A stretch of 40,192 nt of DNA from a virus. Below, in pieces: positions 7,528 to 14,309 of this stretch (position 1 is the stretch's first letter; each line of letters opens with the position of its first letter). The notes beneath the pieces are model-generated. The model was not told the origin of the DNA. It did no database searches and saw nothing but the letters and a program-made list of their open reading frames with translations. Made by a program: the position numbers and the translations under genes. The stretch is from positions 1-40,192 of IMG/VR virus record IMGVR_UViG_3300023548_000003. One strand, written 5' to 3'.

Positions 7528-7570
7528 TTGCTTTTTCCTCCGTTCTCGCCGTCTTCAATTTTGTTATCCC

Positions 7571-7816
7571 TTATAAACTGTTGTGGTGTCCGGTGCTGAT
7601 CTCCAGATTCTCTTCCTTACACAAATCCAGGTGTGCGTCGTGCATTGAGTGCAGCATGCAGGTTATAAGGTTCCCTAGAAAGAGTGGACTGATATTCCCT
7701 GAATCGCTTGTGGCTTCTTGAATGGCCTCAACAATCTCGCCAGTTGAATCCTTTAATTGAGCGTGCATGTTCTTACCGTCTTCAATCCATTCGCGCATGT
7801 TTAATGGGCCACACAT
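7571..7816 (-). CDS. Hypothetical protein (81 aa), partner of pentapeptide gene, copy 2 (chimeric C-terminus)
   Basis: The N-terminal ~60 residues match the 95-residue gene at 6575-6862. The last residues (ISTGHHNSL) are encoded by sequence identical, bar one base, to the untranslated leader at 8574-8606, so the C-terminus was replaced when the cassette duplicated. It overlaps the pentapeptide copy 2 by 16 bases. Function unknown; it may be a partial or degenerate copy. Confidence 0.6.
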   Translation of the reverse strand: MCGPLNMREWIEDGKNMHAQLKDSTGEIVEAIQEATSDSGNISPLFLGNLITCMLHSMHDAHLDLCKEENLEISTGHHNSL

Positions 7817-8527
7817 GATTTTCCTACCTCATCAAATATGCCTAAATCTATAAGTTTTAGTTTCCATTCATTCCACCATTCCAAAGCGCCCCCATCCATT
7901 TTTGAGATAGTGTTATCGTCAAATTCAAGCCATTCAGTTTTTTTGTGGCGCTCACAGCCGATTTGTAAGTAAGTGTCTGTGTAAGAAATATCATATTTGG
8001 TAATATGTAGAGACTTTATTTCTCTGTTATTCCCTCTTGCTCCGTCAAGGTTGGAACCGGAAAGGTTGGAACCGGAAAGGTTGGAACCGGAAAGGTTGCA
8101 CCATGTAAAGGTTGCACACGTCAAGTTTGGCACCGACAAGGTTGGAACCGACAAGGCTGGAACCGGAAAGGTTGGCACCGTCAAGGTTGGCACCGGAAAG
8201 GCTGGCCATGTAAAGGTTGGCACCGGAAAGGTTGGCCCCGACAAGGTTGGAACCGACAAGGTTGGAACCGACAAGGCTGGAACCGGAAAGGTTGGCACCG
8301 TCAAGGTTGGCACCGGAAAGGCTGGCCATGTAAAGGTTGGCACCGGCAAGGTTGGCCCCGGCAAGGTTGGCCCCGGCAAGGTTGGCCCCGTCCAGCGAAG
8401 CCCGGTTTTTAACAGCCCATTTAACAGCCATCCCGAGCTTAACTGAGTTTTTTTCAGTCTTATCGCAATCAATTTCAGCTGTAAATTGAATATCACCTGT
8501 ATATCTATTTAATACATTGAATTCCAC
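7801..8527 (-). pseudogene. Pentapeptide-repeat protein, copy 2, frameshifted within the array
   Basis: The GTG start, Shine-Dalgarno, N-terminal head and C-terminal domain match copy 1 closely. The array is longer (about 24 units). One unit near 8096-8111 is 16 bases instead of 15 (GTTGCACCATGTAAAG against GTTGGCCATGTAAAG in copy 1). Reading from 8527, the frame leaves the pentapeptide pattern there and ends at 8045 (160 aa, ending in FRFQP repeats). The correct C-terminal half stays open in the next frame down to 7801. Total length exceeds copy 1 by 46 bases, three units plus one base. It is a broken gene, a frameshift-regulated gene, or a sequencing error. Confidence 0.75.
8042..8400. repeat. 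15-bp tandem repeat array, copy 2, with 120-bp higher-order repeat
   Basis: About 24 units of the same 15-base repeat. Positions about 8132-8226 recur almost exactly at about 8252-8346, an offset of 120 bases (eight units), so a block of the array was itself duplicated recently. Confidence 0.85.
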
Positions 8528-8723
8528 TTGCTTTTTCCTCCGTTCTCGCCGTCTTCAATTTTGTTATCCCTTATAAAGTGTTGTGGTGTCCGGTGCTGAT
8601 CTCCAGTTAAAATGTCGCCTTCCTACTGCGCAGTTGCTAGCTGCCATGCGTAAGTGCATAACTATCTCCAGCTTATCTGACCAATTACGCCTTGCGCCTA
8701 TGGCCTCTCCGCTGACCCCGAAC

Positions 8724-8750
8724 ATTATAGAAGCCAATGCCTTCTGTCAA
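8724..8750 (-). promoter_or_regulatory. Early leftward promoter
   Basis: On the minus strand TTGACA (8750-8745) and TATAAT (8729-8724) are both perfect consensus hexamers but only 15 bases apart, shorter than the usual 17. It would transcribe the pentapeptide/recT/exonuclease operon after a leader of about 190 bases. The -35 box is one arm of the dyad shared with the rightward promoter. Confidence 0.5.
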
Positions 8751-8765
8751 GAGAAAAGATTGACA
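8745..8765. promoter_or_regulatory. Candidate operator dyad between divergent promoters
   Basis: TGTCAA (8745-8750) and TTGACA (8760-8765) form a perfect inverted repeat with a 9-base centre. Each arm is also a -35 box of one of the two divergent promoters. One regulator dimer here could block both operons; the HTH protein encoded just to the right is the obvious candidate. This is inference. Confidence 0.4.
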
Positions 8766-8789
8766 ACGGTAAACATAAGGATTTATGCT
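8760..8789 (+). promoter_or_regulatory. Early rightward promoter
   Basis: TTGACA (8760-8765), 18-base spacer, TATGCT (8784-8789), about 20 bases before the HTH gene at 8811. The -35 is consensus; the -10 matches four of six. Confidence 0.5.
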
Positions 8790-8810
8790 TCGCAACATAA
8801 AGGAGTTACT

Positions 8811-9029
8811 ATGACCATTTGGCAGAAGCGAATCGCAGCATTAAAAGAGAAGGGAATAACGCAAGCAAAGATAGCGAAAGAGGCCGGCTGCACTGATGGC
8901 GCAATATCTCTACTTGCCGACGGCAGCCGTAAAGACCCAAGCTTTCGGATTGGCAATCGAATTGTTGAGTTGTGTGCATTGGTCAGATGCGATATTGAGA
9001 GTATCGACGAGGCGGAAAAGGAGGGGTAA
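8811..9029 (+). CDS. XRE/Cro-type helix-turn-helix regulator (72 aa)
   Basis: A small DNA-binding protein: helices 2-3 of an HTH are seen in the segment ITQAKIAKEAGCTDGAISLLADG (about residues 16-38). ATG 8811 is chosen because AAAGGAG lies seven bases upstream; the longer frame from 8583 would run through the promoter. It is the first gene of the rightward operon and opposite the leftward operon, the place of Cro or a repressor in lambdoid phages. It likely binds the dyad at 8745-8765. No second repressor gene is visible. Confidence 0.8.
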   Translation: MTIWQKRIAALKEKGITQAKIAKEAGCTDGAISLLADGSRKDPSFRIGNRIVELCALVRCDIESIDEAEKEG

Positions 9030-9030
9030 A

Positions 9031-9261
9031 ATGACAGATTCACTGCATGAGGTTTATAGGATTTCAGTTCAAAACAAATTAAAGCGTGCGAGGCGTGAAT
9101 ACAATCAATGCTTTGACGCATATAATAGCCTCATTGATAAAAACACAGAATATGCAGAAGCTTTGAACGCCCTTGCTGGGCACATGGATGGCGTCTGTAA
9201 GATTTGGGGAGATGCCAGCCTCGCAATAAAGAACAGTGAAAAGGAGATCGGCGAAGCCTGA
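9031..9261 (+). CDS. Hypothetical coiled-coil protein (76 aa)
   Basis: The start ATG follows the HTH stop by one base, with GGAGGGG upstream inside the HTH gene. The protein is mostly helical and charged, with two cysteines and one tryptophan. No family recognised. It lies between the regulator and the replication gene. Confidence 0.65.
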   Translation: MTDSLHEVYRISVQNKLKRARREYNQCFDAYNSLIDKNTEYAEALNALAGHMDGVCKIWGDASLAIKNSEKEIGEA

Positions 9262-9262
9262 T

Positions 9263-10084
9263 ATGCACTACTACCGGCATCATATAGGTGATTACCGAAA
9301 AGACACCGGACACCTAAACTTGCTTGAGCATGGCATCTATCACAAATTAATCGAGTGGTATTATCTTGATGAATCGCCTCTACCATCAGACATAAAAGAA
9401 ATACGCAGAAAAATATCAGCAAGAAAAGGAGAAGAGAAAGAGGCCCTTGATAATGTGTTGGCTGATTTCTTTATTTTTACTGATGACGGATACACTCATT
9501 CAAGATGTGAATCAGAGCTAAAAAGAATCTATGATAAGAGCGAGAAAGCACGGTTATCAGCAGAAGTAAGATGGAAGAAAAAGAACGGAAAACATGCGAA
9601 AGGTATGCGAAAGGTGTGCGCTGAGGGTGCTATCGTATTGGATTCCAATGCGGACGCATTGAATTTGGATGCGAATGGCATGCTACCCAAGACCCAAGAC
9701 CCAGTACCGCATGACCCAATATCCATTAACCCACTACCCACTGCAAAGTCAAAACACATTGTCGAGCAAGCACGACAGGTAATCGACATGCTTAACGAGA
9801 TAACAGGTAAATCATTTCGATACACTGATTCACATTTAGCTAAAATTAAATCAAGATTTAAAGAAGGGTATTCACTTGAAGATTTTAGAAAGGTTATTGA
9901 GAATAAAAACAATCAATGGGGATGTGATCCTGAGAAAAAAAAATATCTAAGGCCAGAGACTTTGTTCAGTCCTAAGTTTGATGGCTATCTGAATGAAGGA
10001 AAGGTGACAGAGGAAGATTCATATAAAAACACTGGCGCATATCAATGGCTACAAGAGGAGCGGGAAAATGGTCGAGCAGGATAA
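9263..10084 (+). CDS. Phage replication initiation-type protein (DUF1376 N-terminus)
   Basis: A 273-residue protein. Residues 1-85 match the DUF1376 pattern: Y-x-x-H-x-G-D-Y near the start, T-x-H-L-x-x-x-E-x-G-x-Y, YYLDESPLP and I-x-x-I-x-R-K, a winged-helix-like domain at the front of many phage replication proteins. A low-complexity linker (about 120-165) leads to a C-terminal domain resembling the conserved phage replisome-organiser C-terminus (TGK-F, L-x-x-I-x-x-R, T-L-F-x-x-K-F-x-x-Y-L). It probably binds the origin and recruits a helicase loader. ATG 9263 is chosen over GTG 9236 because family members start near the YY..H motif. Confidence 0.8.
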   Translation: MHYYRHHIGDYRKDTGHLNLLEHGIYHKLIEWYYLDESPLPSDIKEIRRKISARKGEEKEALDNVLADFFIFTDDGYTHSRCESELKRIYDKSEKARLSAEVRWKKKNGKHAKGMRKVCAEGAIVLDSNADALNLDANGMLPKTQDPVPHDPISINPLPTAKSKHIVEQARQVIDMLNEITGKSFRYTDSHLAKIKSRFKEGYSLEDFRKVIENKNNQWGCDPEKKKYLRPETLFSPKFDGYLNEGKVTEEDSYKNTGAYQWLQEERENGRAG

Positions 10085-10688
10085 GCAGCAATTCGCTGAA
10101 ATGATAATTGCCACTATGGAGCTTTATAACAAGCACCCATCAAAGATGGCTATAAAGATGTACTGGAGCGTGCTGGAGCGGTTTTCTATCGAACAGGTAG
10201 AGCATGGCTTGAAGGCGCACCTTAACGACACCGATCAAGGAAAGTTCCAACCGAAGCCGGCTGACATCATTCGCCACATTGAAGGAACGAAAGCAGATCG
10301 CAAGACAGCAGCAGAAGCAGCATGGCGCAAGGTACTGGAGAATGTGCATCGGTACAACTCGGTAGTGTTCGATGATCCGGCTATTCATTATGGGATTCAA
10401 ATCGGGTTCGGGGACTGGTTAGGTGTCTGTAATTTTGTCCCTGAACAGTTTGAATATCAGCAGATGTATCGCTCATTTATCAATGCGTACACAAATTACA
10501 ACGGCCAACCATACCCACCCAGGATGGCTGGGATATATGAATTGGAAGAGGCAAAAGGCGAAACACACTACGAAATCCACTACATCGGTGACAAGCAGAA
10601 AGCGCTTGCTGTTGAGCAGGGCGGCAGGGTCGGTGGCATGTCGGCAGTCAATATTGAAATCCCAAAGGTGCTTAAGGCGGTGGCATGA
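10068..10688 (+). CDS. DUF6475-like phage replication accessory protein (helicase-loader candidate)
   Basis: A 206-residue protein overlapping the replication gene by 17 bases. The N-terminal part (F-x-x-M-I-I-A-T-M-E-L-Y, K-x-Y-W, H-L-x-D-x-D-x-G-K-F-x-P-K-P-A-D-I) matches the DUF6475 pattern seen next to phage replication proteins, in the slot of lambda P. The rest has W-x-x-V and a F-x-x-Y segment. Helicase loading is inferred from position and not shown by a motif; there is no Walker A. Confidence 0.7.
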   Translation: MVEQDKQQFAEMIIATMELYNKHPSKMAIKMYWSVLERFSIEQVEHGLKAHLNDTDQGKFQPKPADIIRHIEGTKADRKTAAEAAWRKVLENVHRYNSVVFDDPAIHYGIQIGFGDWLGVCNFVPEQFEYQQMYRSFINAYTNYNGQPYPPRMAGIYELEEAKGETHYEIHYIGDKQKALAVEQGGRVGGMSAVNIEIPKVLKAVA

Positions 10689-10805
10689 CATGAATATTTA
10701 CACCCCATTTCCATAAGCAAATCTTATGAGAAGCCGAAAAAGCATAACATATAGTGATTGGTATTTTTTGGATGATGGAAGATAATTGGCGGAACGAGGT
10801 GAAGA

Positions 10806-11093
10806 ATGAAGGAATACGTGCAATTTATACATATTAGTAAGCCAAGGGTTTCAACGGGTGCTCACCAGAAGATTAGATCAAATAACAGACTAAACAAGTT
10901 ACTTGGAAAGACGGGGCTTGTGATCGACTCTAAATTTGAAAACAACGAATATATAAAGGAATATATCAGGATAGACTTTGGAGGTTTTGAGAGTGACCCA
11001 AAAAATACAGATGAAATGATGTGGGTTTCAGGAATACAGGAATGGGTGCTTCGGTGCTGGACTCGAAGGGTCGGAGAGGGGGAATTGATATGA
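10806..11093 (+). CDS. Hypothetical protein (95 aa)
   Basis: A basic-to-neutral soluble protein with no recognised motif. It follows a ~117-base gap holding no convincing gene. GAGGTGAAGA precedes the ATG. Its stop overlaps the next ATG (ATGA). Confidence 0.6.
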   Translation: MKEYVQFIHISKPRVSTGAHQKIRSNNRLNKLLGKTGLVIDSKFENNEYIKEYIRIDFGGFESDPKNTDEMMWVSGIQEWVLRCWTRRVGEGELI

Positions 11094-11266
11094 AGTTGTC
11101 TGAAATAGAATACAGAAGGTGTAAATGTGGAATTAAATTTCCTCTAGCGAGCCTGAAATCTCAAAAAAATACAGCCAGCAAAGAAGTGCTGCCTGACGAA
11201 TACGTCGCGCATGAGAATAAAATGTGCCGCCCCTGCATGCATCTGGCTGAGAAAGCCCCGACATGA
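11090..11266 (+). CDS. Small Cys-rich (zinc-finger-like) protein (58 aa)
   Basis: ATG in a 4-base overlap with the previous stop. Two CxC/CxxC pairs (CKC near residue 10, CRPC near 47) could bind one zinc. Basic centre. No family recognised; it ends in an ATGA overlap with the next zinc-ribbon protein, so the two are coupled. Confidence 0.6.
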   Translation: MKLSEIEYRRCKCGIKFPLASLKSQKNTASKEVLPDEYVAHENKMCRPCMHLAEKAPT

Positions 11267-11445
11267 TATCTGAATGCCGCGATTGCGGCGACCTGACCGA
11301 AAACATCGGATCAATCTGCGCTGTGTGCTTGGGTAAACTGCACATGAGGGCGCTGGAGTCGAGAAAGGCCGCTGAAAACCATCGTTTAGGCACGCACAAG
11401 CCCCATGACGGCGTTTTAACTGACCCGGAATGCCTTGATAGATAG
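11263..11445 (+). CDS. Small zinc-ribbon protein (60 aa)
   Basis: CRDC (residues 5-8) and CAVC (19-22) make a compact zinc ribbon, followed by a basic helix with several R/K/H. Such proteins in phage early operons often bind nucleic acid or host polymerase, but nothing here is specific. Confidence 0.6.
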   Translation: MISECRDCGDLTENIGSICAVCLGKLHMRALESRKAAENHRLGTHKPHDGVLTDPECLDR

Positions 11446-11467
11446 AAAGGAGTAAAGGAGGATACAA

Positions 11468-11653
11468 ATGGATGATGAATTGATTACAACACCAGAGGCA
11501 GCCGAGATGCTTGGCGTAAAAGCGCAGACATTGCGGAAGTGGAGAATGTACGGAAAAGGGCCATGTCCTGCAAAACGAACAAAACTTGGATGGATGTATC
11601 ATAAGGCCGATGTGGATGCGTATGAACATGTTGACGATAGGTTTAACAAATGA
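11468..11653 (+). CDS. AlpA/excisionase-type helix-turn-helix protein (61 aa)
   Basis: A MerR-like winged HTH of the HTH_17 kind: TTPEAAEMLGVKAQTLRKWR (residues 7-26) followed by the G-P-x-P-x-R wing and a V-D-A-Y end. Family members are excisionases or small activators. No integrase is seen in the window, so a transcriptional role is more likely. AAGGAG...GGAGG precedes the ATG. Confidence 0.8.
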   Translation: MDDELITTPEAAEMLGVKAQTLRKWRMYGKGPCPAKRTKLGWMYHKADVDAYEHVDDRFNK

Positions 11654-11721
11654 TAGGATCGCCCCATCAAGACAAAAGCCCACCGGAATACGGCAGGCTC
11701 TTGATACGGGTTTCAGCTTGA
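11650..11721 (+). CDS. Possible 23-residue mini-ORF, or remnant of a longer gene
   Basis: ATG in ATGA overlap with the HTH gene. The peptide ends after 23 residues. The following ~60 bases are open in another frame, which runs into the 92-residue gene at 11789, so this stretch may be the broken 5' part of that gene. Weakly supported. Confidence 0.25.
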   Translation: MIGSPHQDKSPPEYGRLLIRVSA

Positions 11722-11788
11722 CGGCGACCCGAATAAGTCGCAAGACTATTCCTTTTCGCTGCCAAATTCAACCCATAGTGGTTTTGTG

Positions 11789-12067
11789 ATGGCGTATCCC
11801 CTAATTATGCTTGAGCGGCCTGAGCAGCCGAATAAAAATGTTCTACGTATGAGTAGTCGTGCAATGGTTAGGCTGCCAGACTATTTTGCTAAAGGGAGCC
11901 GCGTGCCGTTCGCCCATTGCGCCCCATCTGATATGAAGTCCATTATGGATTGTCGGAGTGACGTTATAACACAGCAGGGGTCAGAGTTATTCAGGACTCG
12001 CGTGCAAGGTGCAAAGATTAAGATGCAACCCCGTGCGAGCCAGCCTAGAGGATATAGGTCAAAGTGA
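11789..12067 (+). CDS. Hypothetical protein (92 aa)
   Basis: No good Shine-Dalgarno precedes either the GTG at 11786 or the ATG at 11789, and the frame is open upstream to a stop near 11700, so the true N-terminus is uncertain. The middle has an R-x-S-S-R-A-M-V-R-L-P segment and the C-terminus is basic. Not recognised. Confidence 0.5.
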   Translation: MAYPLIMLERPEQPNKNVLRMSSRAMVRLPDYFAKGSRVPFAHCAPSDMKSIMDCRSDVITQQGSELFRTRVQGAKIKMQPRASQPRGYRSK

Positions 12068-12126
12068 ATAAGGGGGCGTGCTGTCACTTGAAAATAAGGG
12101 GCGGAGTGACTTAAAAGGAGAGTGAA

Positions 12127-12357
12127 ATGGTTGAGATTGTAATAAAAACGAAGAAGAAGCAGAATGCCAAGAACAAGAATCGGAAGTATGGCCGGAATAA
12201 GGTTAAGTGTGCCCTGTATGCTTCACAGCATCGCCATGAGCGCAATCAGGTTCGTAGGCTACGCCGCCACTCAAAGCGCTATCCTGCTGATCTAAAGGCC
12301 GCTCACATATTGCAATCTTGTGTTGATAAGGCTCGTAATCTTGGAATCAGAGTTTAA
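12127..12357 (+). CDS. Highly basic small protein (76 aa)
   Basis: About a third of residues are K or R, clustered in residues 8-60 (KKKQNAKNKNRK and later RR-LRRHSKR). AAAGGAG lies upstream of the ATG. It probably binds nucleic acid. No family recognised. Confidence 0.6.
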   Translation: MVEIVIKTKKKQNAKNKNRKYGRNKVKCALYASQHRHERNQVRRLRRHSKRYPADLKAAHILQSCVDKARNLGIRV

Positions 12358-12415
12358 TGCTGTAATGGGCAATGGGATCAAATAAAGCGCAGCTATCTCT
12401 AAAGGAGCATAAGCA

Positions 12416-12736
12416 ATGAACCTACAAAAGGCTAAGCCAGTCCGATCAAAAGCAATCAGAGAAAGTGCACAGGGTGAGATGTGCCAGGTACGTGTGCCGG
12501 GGATATGTACTCATGATCCGCAAACAGTCGTGTTGGCGCATCTAGGATGTGGAGGCATGGGTACAAAGAAATCTGACATTCATGCGGCTTACTGCTGTCA
12601 TGCGTGCCACCAAATAATCGATGGAGCGGCTAGATCCGGATACCCGAAGAACATGCTCGAACTTTGGCACCGGCAAGGCGTGGAGCGGACACAGGACATA
12701 CTTATTGAGAAAGGGCTGCTGGTAGCGTTTCCATGA
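12416..12736 (+). CDS. YbcO-like (DUF1364) HNH nuclease-type protein
   Basis: A 106-residue protein matching the DUF1364 pattern of E. coli prophage protein YbcO: K-A-K-P-V-R-S-K, R-E-S-A, C-Q-V-R-x-P-G-x-C (metal knuckle), AHL, GGMG-x-K-x-S-D-I-H-A-A-Y-C-C-x-x-C-H. YbcO is a metal-dependent HNH-like nuclease encoded among lambdoid recombination genes (with NinB, NinG, RusA), which is the context here too. AAAGGAG upstream. Confident in family; substrate unknown. Confidence 0.85.
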   Translation: MNLQKAKPVRSKAIRESAQGEMCQVRVPGICTHDPQTVVLAHLGCGGMGTKKSDIHAAYCCHACHQIIDGAARSGYPKNMLELWHRQGVERTQDILIEKGLLVAFP

Positions 12737-12798
12737 CCGAGCCAACATGGCGCGGCTGGCTAGACTTGGCATATATCTGAGGGTTTGGAGAAGGTGGA

Positions 12799-13020
12799 AT
12801 GAAAAAACTGATCATTGAAAACAGGACACATCTACCGATGATAGACTGTCTAGGGTATTGCGAAGCTGTAATGATGGAGGGCCGGATCAGCGAGACAGGC
12901 AGGGGAAATCAATTCTGTTTCCACACCGATTTCCATGATGGCGTGCATGTTTCAGCATTTTTGAATGAGAAGTCTGATCGGCTGGTTGTGCATTACAATG
13001 TGGGGCCCAAGGATGAGTGA
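12799..13020 (+). CDS. Hypothetical phage protein (73 aa)
   Basis: A small alpha/beta protein starting M-K-K-L-I-I-E, with a hydrophobic strand pattern and a C-terminal V-V-H-Y-N-V. GAAGGTGG precedes the ATG. It resembles small conserved proteins of lambdoid middle operons but I cannot name a family. Confidence 0.6.
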   Translation: MKKLIIENRTHLPMIDCLGYCEAVMMEGRISETGRGNQFCFHTDFHDGVHVSAFLNEKSDRLVVHYNVGPKDE

Positions 13021-13297
13021 ACACGACTCAGTAACAAGCAGGCGGTATAAAGAAAATTGGGATGATGCGTGCGAACTGCTGAATGCTCAAGATACCAGGA
13101 TAGGGCATCTGGAGGCTGCTCTAAAAGGCACTTTAGATGAGTTGATGGAGCATCCTACATTCTGGCCAGAGGCATTTGAAGATCGTGATTTTAGCGGGCT
13201 AGTGGAAGAGGGAGGGGATTGTGCGTTTGTTACAATGATGGCTATAAGCATTGCCGATGCTTTGAGAGAGGTATCTCATGATGAGTGGAAGAGATGA
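13013..13297 (+). CDS. Hypothetical protein (94 aa)
   Basis: The ATG at 13013 lies inside the previous gene's last codons, with AAGGATG context. Helical, acidic; the middle (L-x-A-A-L-K-G-T-L-D-E-L) looks like a short coiled coil. No motif recognised. Ends in an ATGA overlap with the NinB-like gene. Confidence 0.55.
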   Translation: MSEHDSVTSRRYKENWDDACELLNAQDTRIGHLEAALKGTLDELMEHPTFWPEAFEDRDFSGLVEEGGDCAFVTMMAISIADALREVSHDEWKR

Positions 13298-13689
13298 AAA
13301 GATTTACTTTAACCTCCGACAACCATGACGAAGTTATCCCAAGAATCGGCCAGTATCTCCGCTCTCTTAACTTCGAAAAGCCTCAACGGGTAACGATTGA
13401 CGATAAGCAGGAGACTAGAAGTAGCCAGCAAAACCGGAGGCTGCATAAAATCATCGGCATGTGCGCCAAGGAATCAGGGTACACTATTGAAGAAATGAAA
13501 TTCACATTCAAGGCTGAGTTATGTGAGCCGGAGGCTTGGGTTGACTATAAGGGAAGGAAAACTCCAATATTCAAAAGCACCGCTACGATGTCAGTTTCAG
13601 AATTGAATTTATTCATGGAAGGGGTGGAGAATCTGGCCGCTCAATGGTACAGTGTTGTGCTTCCGTTTGATGAGGCTCGCTATGCCTGA
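13294..13689 (+). CDS. ninB: NinB-like recombination protein
   Basis: A 131-residue protein matching the NinB (lambda Orf) family: K-x-F-T-L near the start, V-T-I-D-D-K-x-E-T-R-S-x-x-Q-N-R-x-L-H as the hallmark segment, then the K-F-x-F-K region and S-V-x-E-L-x-x-F-M-E near the C-terminus. NinB binds single-stranded DNA and SSB and can replace RecFOR in phage recombination. ATG 13294 overlaps the upstream stop. The neighbours (YbcO-like, RusA) support the role. Confidence 0.85.
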   Translation: MKRFTLTSDNHDEVIPRIGQYLRSLNFEKPQRVTIDDKQETRSSQQNRRLHKIIGMCAKESGYTIEEMKFTFKAELCEPEAWVDYKGRKTPIFKSTATMSVSELNLFMEGVENLAAQWYSVVLPFDEARYA

Positions 13690-13768
13690 ATACTACACCA
13701 GACCATCCAGGAGTAAAAAGTGTCTAATTGGTATTATTTTTTTAATTCTAATGGGAGGCTATAGATGA
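13682..13768 (+). CDS. Small single-TM peptide (28 aa)
   Basis: The ATG is inside the end of the NinB-like gene and the stop overlaps the next ATG (ATGA). A basic N-terminal third (RPSRSKK) is followed by one hydrophobic helix (CLIGIIFLILMGG). Tight overlaps at both ends argue for translation. Confidence 0.45.
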   Translation: MPEYYTRPSRSKKCLIGIIFLILMGGYR

Positions 13769-13977
13769 CTAACTTTATCTGTTTTCCACGGCGTTACAAA
13801 TATAAAAAATGGACTTTTGAATTTAATCCAAATCTGGGGCCATGCCCGCTGAAAAAAAACGGCGAGTATTACAAGCGCACAAGTAAAGCTTTCTGGGAAG
13901 CGTTCGAAGAATTTAGAAATTTAACGCTTGATGAGCGGGAAAAGTGTAGAGTTTCTGGAGGTTGTATACCGTGGTGA
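13765..13977 (+). CDS. Hypothetical protein (70 aa)
   Basis: A basic, aromatic-rich protein (F, Y and W spread throughout) with three cysteines (P-C-P, C-R, G-C). GGGAGG precedes the ATG. Not recognised. Confidence 0.55.
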   Translation: MTNFICFPRRYKYKKWTFEFNPNLGPCPLKKNGEYYKRTSKAFWEAFEEFRNLTLDEREKCRVSGGCIPW

Positions 13978-13989
13978 GCGGCAGAAAGC

Positions 13990-14190
13990 GTGAAAATAAC
14001 GACCAAGCTGACCGGTGAATATCGAACAGCTGACTTCCGCCCTGCCGGAATGCCCAGCGTGAAGTGCCCAAAGTGGTGGGGTGAGTGGAAATGCGTTTCC
14101 CACTGCCTCGCATGCCCGAAAATGGAGGCTTTGCAGGTGAAAATTGATGGGTTTGCAGTGACTGTGTGGTGTAATTGGGAAGAGAAATGA
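13990..14190 (+). CDS. Hypothetical Cys/Trp-rich protein (66 aa)
   Basis: GTG start with weak GAGCGG upstream. Contains several Cys (KCPKWW, CVSHCLACP) that could bind a metal. Not recognised. Ends in an ATGA overlap with the next mini-ORF. Confidence 0.5.
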   Translation: MKITTKLTGEYRTADFRPAGMPSVKCPKWWGEWKCVSHCLACPKMEALQVKIDGFAVTVWCNWEEK

Positions 14191-14309
14191 GTAAACATGA
14201 ATCTGCGGAGCAATGCCGGAATGCCCGAAAGCAGCGGGAGCGAGCACGGGAAAAGTCGAGGAAATACTATGAGAAGAAGCGGGCTAAGCGGGCGAAGGGC
14301 TATAGATGA
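14187..14309 (+). CDS. Small highly charged helical protein (40 aa)
   Basis: Over half of residues are K, R or E, predicted as one long helix. It overlaps the genes on both sides by ATGA, so it is probably translated and may bind DNA or RNA. Too short for family assignment. Confidence 0.5.
   Translation: MSKHESAEQCRNARKQRERAREKSRKYYEKKRAKRAKGYR

Noticed and set aside
7087-8400. CRISPR array
   Set aside because: The repeats are 15 bases, contiguous, degenerate and coding, with no spacers and no Cas genes.
7062-8496. Long ORFs with collagen-like (GPT) or WPRKG repeats across the 15-bp arrays
   Set aside because: They are the other frames of the pentapeptide array. The unit is 15 bases and almost free of stops, so every frame stays open; only the minus frame starting at the GTG with GGAGG has a sensible head and tail.
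8583-8810. N-terminal extension of the HTH gene
   Set aside because: The extension runs through both early promoters, and ATG 8811 has a good Shine-Dalgarno.
10689-10805. Short ORFs of 8 and 19 codons in the gap after the DUF6475-like gene
   Set aside because: No Shine-Dalgarno, no conserved features; treated as intergenic.
12733-12780. 15-residue ORF overlapping the end of the YbcO-like gene
   Set aside because: It has a coupled ATG but is too short and featureless to support as a gene.
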